Shown here: positions 62,415 to 64,000 of the stretch, one piece after another
Numbering within the stretch: the first letter of the stretch is position 1
Layout: the number at the start of each line of letters is the position of its first letter
NCBI GenBank assembly: GCA_958299035.1
Contig: CATQJL010000001.1
Location: 124,001 to 188,000 of the forward strand
Reading direction: 5' to 3'
DNA: 64,000 bases
Source of the DNA: Cylicocyclus nassatus
Taxonomy: Eukaryota > Nematoda > Chromadorea > Rhabditida > Strongylidae
Translations under genes and position numbers: made by a program
Notes under the pieces: generated by a model
Told to the model about the DNA's origin: nothing
Databases searched by the model: none
The model's input: only the letters and a program-made list of their open reading frames with translations

Positions 62415-64000
62415 AATACGGGTGGGTATTTATTGAGAATCGTTGTTTTTGCGAGCCATTGCAAAGGTACTCGGTCCCGACCTCTAGGACTGGCCTGGAG
62501 TTTTGTATTAGATTTCTCACTTTCCAATAGAGCAGTACTAGTCCTGGAAGCATTTGACGTTTCCGGAATCGTGAATTTTTGAAGGAATATGGGTGGGTAT
62601 ATATTGAGAATCGTTGTTTTTGCGAGCCATTGCAAAGGTACTCGGACCCGACCTCTAGGACTGGCCTGGAGTTTTGTATTAGATTTCTCACTTTCCAGTA
62701 GAGCAGTACTAGTCCTGGAAGCATTTGACGTTTCCGGAATCATGAATTTTTGAAGGAATATGGGTGGGTATATATTGAGAATCGTTGTTTTTGCGAGCCA
62801 TTGCAAAGGTACTCGGACCCGACCTCTAGGACTGGCCTGGAGTTTTGTATTAGATTTCTCACTTTCCAATAGAGCAGTACTAGTCCTGGAAGCATTTGAC
62901 GTTTCCGGAATCGTGAAGTTCCAACCTCTGAGACTGGCCTGGAGTTTTGTATTAGATTTCTCACTTTCCAATAGAGCAGTACTAGTCCTGGAAACATTTG
63001 ACGTTTCCGGAATCGTGAATTTTTGAAGGAATATGGGTGGGTATATATTGAGAATCGTTGTTTTTGCGAGCCATTGCAAAGGTACTCGGACCCGACCTCT
63101 GGGATTGGCCTGGAGTTTTGTATTAGATTTCTCATTTTCCAATAGAGCAGAACTAGTCCTGGAAACATTTGACGTTTCCGGAATTGTGAATTTTTGAAGG
63201 AATATGGGTGGGTATATTTTGAGAATCGTTGTTTTTGCGAGCCATTGCAAAGGTACTCGGACCCGACCTCTGGGATTGGCCTGGAGTTTTGTATTAGATT
63301 TCTCACTTTCCAATAGAGCAGAACTAGTCCTGGAAACATTTGACGTTTCCGGAATCGTGAAGTTTTGAAGGAATATGGGTGGGTATATATTGAGAATCGT
63401 TGTTTTTGCGAGCCATTGCAAAGGTACTCGGACCCAACCTCTGAGACTGGCCTGGAGTTTTGTATTAGATTTCTCACTTTCCAATAGAGCAGTACTAGTC
63501 CTGGAAACATTTGACGTTTCCGGAATCGTGAATTTTTGAAGGAATATGGGTGGGTATATATTGAGAATCGTTGTTTTTGCGAGCCATTGCAAAGGTACTC
63601 GGACCCGACCTCTGGGATTGGCCTGGAGTTTTGTATTAGATTTCTCATTTTCCAATAGAGCAGAACTAGTCCTGGAAACATTTGACGTTTCCGGAATCGT
63701 GAAGTTTTGAAGGAATATGGGTGGGTATATATTGAGAATCGTTGTTTTTGCGAGCCATTGCAAAGGTACTCGGACCCGACCTTTGGGACTGGCCTGGAGT
63801 TTTGTATTAGATTTCTCACTTTCCAGTAGAGCAGTACTAGTCCTGGAAGCATTTGACGTTTCCGGAATCGTGAATTTTTGAAGGAATATGGGTGGGTATA
63901 TATTGAGAATCGTTGTTTTTGCGAGCCATTGCAAAGGTACTCGGACCCGACCTCTAGGACTGGCCTGGAGTTTTGTATTAGATTTCTCACTTTCCAGTAG
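62415..64000. repeat. Block E HOR copy E8 (partial, runs off the window)
   Basis: It matches copy E7 at an offset of 1,812 bp up to about 63,830. Beyond that CCAGTAG and GAAGC replace CCAATAG and GAAAC, so the copy changes subtype shortly before the window edge. The hybrid monomer recurs near 63,222. The last base is p116 of the monomer starting at 63,885. Confidence 0.88.
62757..63029 (+). repeat. Fused pair of monomers (171 + 102 bp), second copy
   Basis: It has the same 69-bp deletion junction as at 61,108, here at 62,920/62,921 and exactly 1,812 bp away. The shared junction shows the deletion arose once and was then copied with the whole 11-mer unit. Confidence 0.92.

Larger units (their letters stand above)
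1..64000. repeat. Satellite DNA array, ~171/169-bp monomer, fills the window
   Basis: The AATATGGGTGG start motif recurs every 171 or 169 bases from base 1 to the end, always on the same strand. That gives about 375 head-to-tail monomers. I found no inversion, no unrelated insertion and no unique sequence longer than a few bases. Only small indels and three larger internal deletions break the period. Long homogeneous satellite arrays like this are typical of eukaryotic centromeres, pericentromeres and heterochromatic knobs, but the sequence alone does not say which. The family is unrecognised: from memory it does not match alpha satellite, Arabidopsis 180-bp, rice CentO or maize CentC repeats. 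Because both ends are open, true array length is unknown. Confidence 0.98.

Noticed and set aside
59972..62921. Insertion sites of mobile elements at the deletion monomers
   Set aside because: The junctions join satellite to satellite with bases missing and none added. There are no target-site duplications or foreign sequence.
60948..63026. Two plus-strand open frames of 88 codons (60,948-61,214 and 62,760-63,026)
   Set aside because: They exist only because the 69-bp deletion removed the TGA of TTTTGAAGG. Both are copies of the same junction, not genes.
1..64000. Long minus-strand open reading frames (up to about 700 codons) with a 57-residue repeat
   Set aside because: They follow from a stop-poor antisense monomer whose length is a multiple of three. 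Two frames are open over the same bases, frames break at every 169-bp monomer, start codons fall at arbitrary monomers, and there is no recognisable domain, signal or regulatory context.
1..64000. CRISPR array
   Set aside because: Repeats are 171 bp and contiguous with no unique spacers, and there are no cas-like genes.
1..64000. Primate alpha satellite because of the 171-bp period
   Set aside because: No alphoid sequence is recognisable. No site matches the CENP-B box core (TTCG-N4-A-N2-CGGG): the nearest are the reverse complement of GTTCCCGGAATCGTGAA, one base short in spacing with wrong core bases, and ATCGTTGTTTTTGCGA, which fits only about half the core.
1..64000. rRNA spacer repeat, tRNA or other RNA gene clusters
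   Set aside because: No rRNA or tRNA sequence or credible pol III A/B box pair appears in the monomer; every base is accounted for by the satellite.

Overview
The whole 64,000-base window is one uninterrupted tandem array of a single satellite DNA family. There is no gene, RNA gene, transposon, CRISPR array or unique spacer anywhere in it. About 375 monomers run head to tail in one orientation, and the array leaves the window at both ends: base 1 is the first base of a monomer in the phase used here, and base 64,000 is position 116 of another. This points to a eukaryotic nuclear genome, probably a centromeric, pericentromeric or other heterochromatic block. Nothing in the window identifies the species. 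A monomer of about 171 bp suits nucleosome-scale satellites of both plants and animals. The length equals that of primate alpha satellite, but I see no alphoid sequence or intact CENP-B box, so the shared length is probably coincidence.

Phase used throughout: p1 is the first A of AATATGGG. Monomers come in two length classes. The 171-bp class carries GCCATTGCAAAGG at p41-53. The 169-bp class carries GCCTGCAAGGG there and usually a T at p18. GC is about 41.5% in the first monomer, and CpG is not depleted. Linked single-base variants mark monomer subtypes and allow higher-order repeats (HORs) to be read directly.

Layout. (A) 1-8,660: mixed long and short monomers with local duplications (offset 2,046 bp near 2.4-5.8 kb; 680-bp tandem at 5,955-7,336). 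(B) 8,664-14,607: a 17-monomer, 2,897-bp HOR in two tandem copies. (C) 15,154-38,462: twelve copies of an HOR whose canonical form is 11 monomers and 1,871 bp. The other copies differ by whole monomers or by a 680-bp tetramer, and the copy at 32,502-35,738 has an internal amplification. (D) 38,463-49,531: a transition zone with nested duplications (1,020-bp tandem, 1,706-bp tandem, and a 1.1-kb block repeated 5,622 bp away). (E) 49,532-64,000: HORs built almost only from 171-bp monomers, with steps of 1,879, 1,197, 2,050, 1,881, 1,197, 684, 171, 2,012 and 1,812 bp. The last 169-bp monomer lies near 53.5 kb. The final copies carry deletion monomers of 131 and 102 bp.

No genes act together here. 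The content of interest is the layered record of unequal exchange and homogenisation, plus dyad-symmetric motifs inside the monomer that may matter for DNA structure or protein binding. Long antisense open frames exist only because 171 is a multiple of three; they are rejected as coding.
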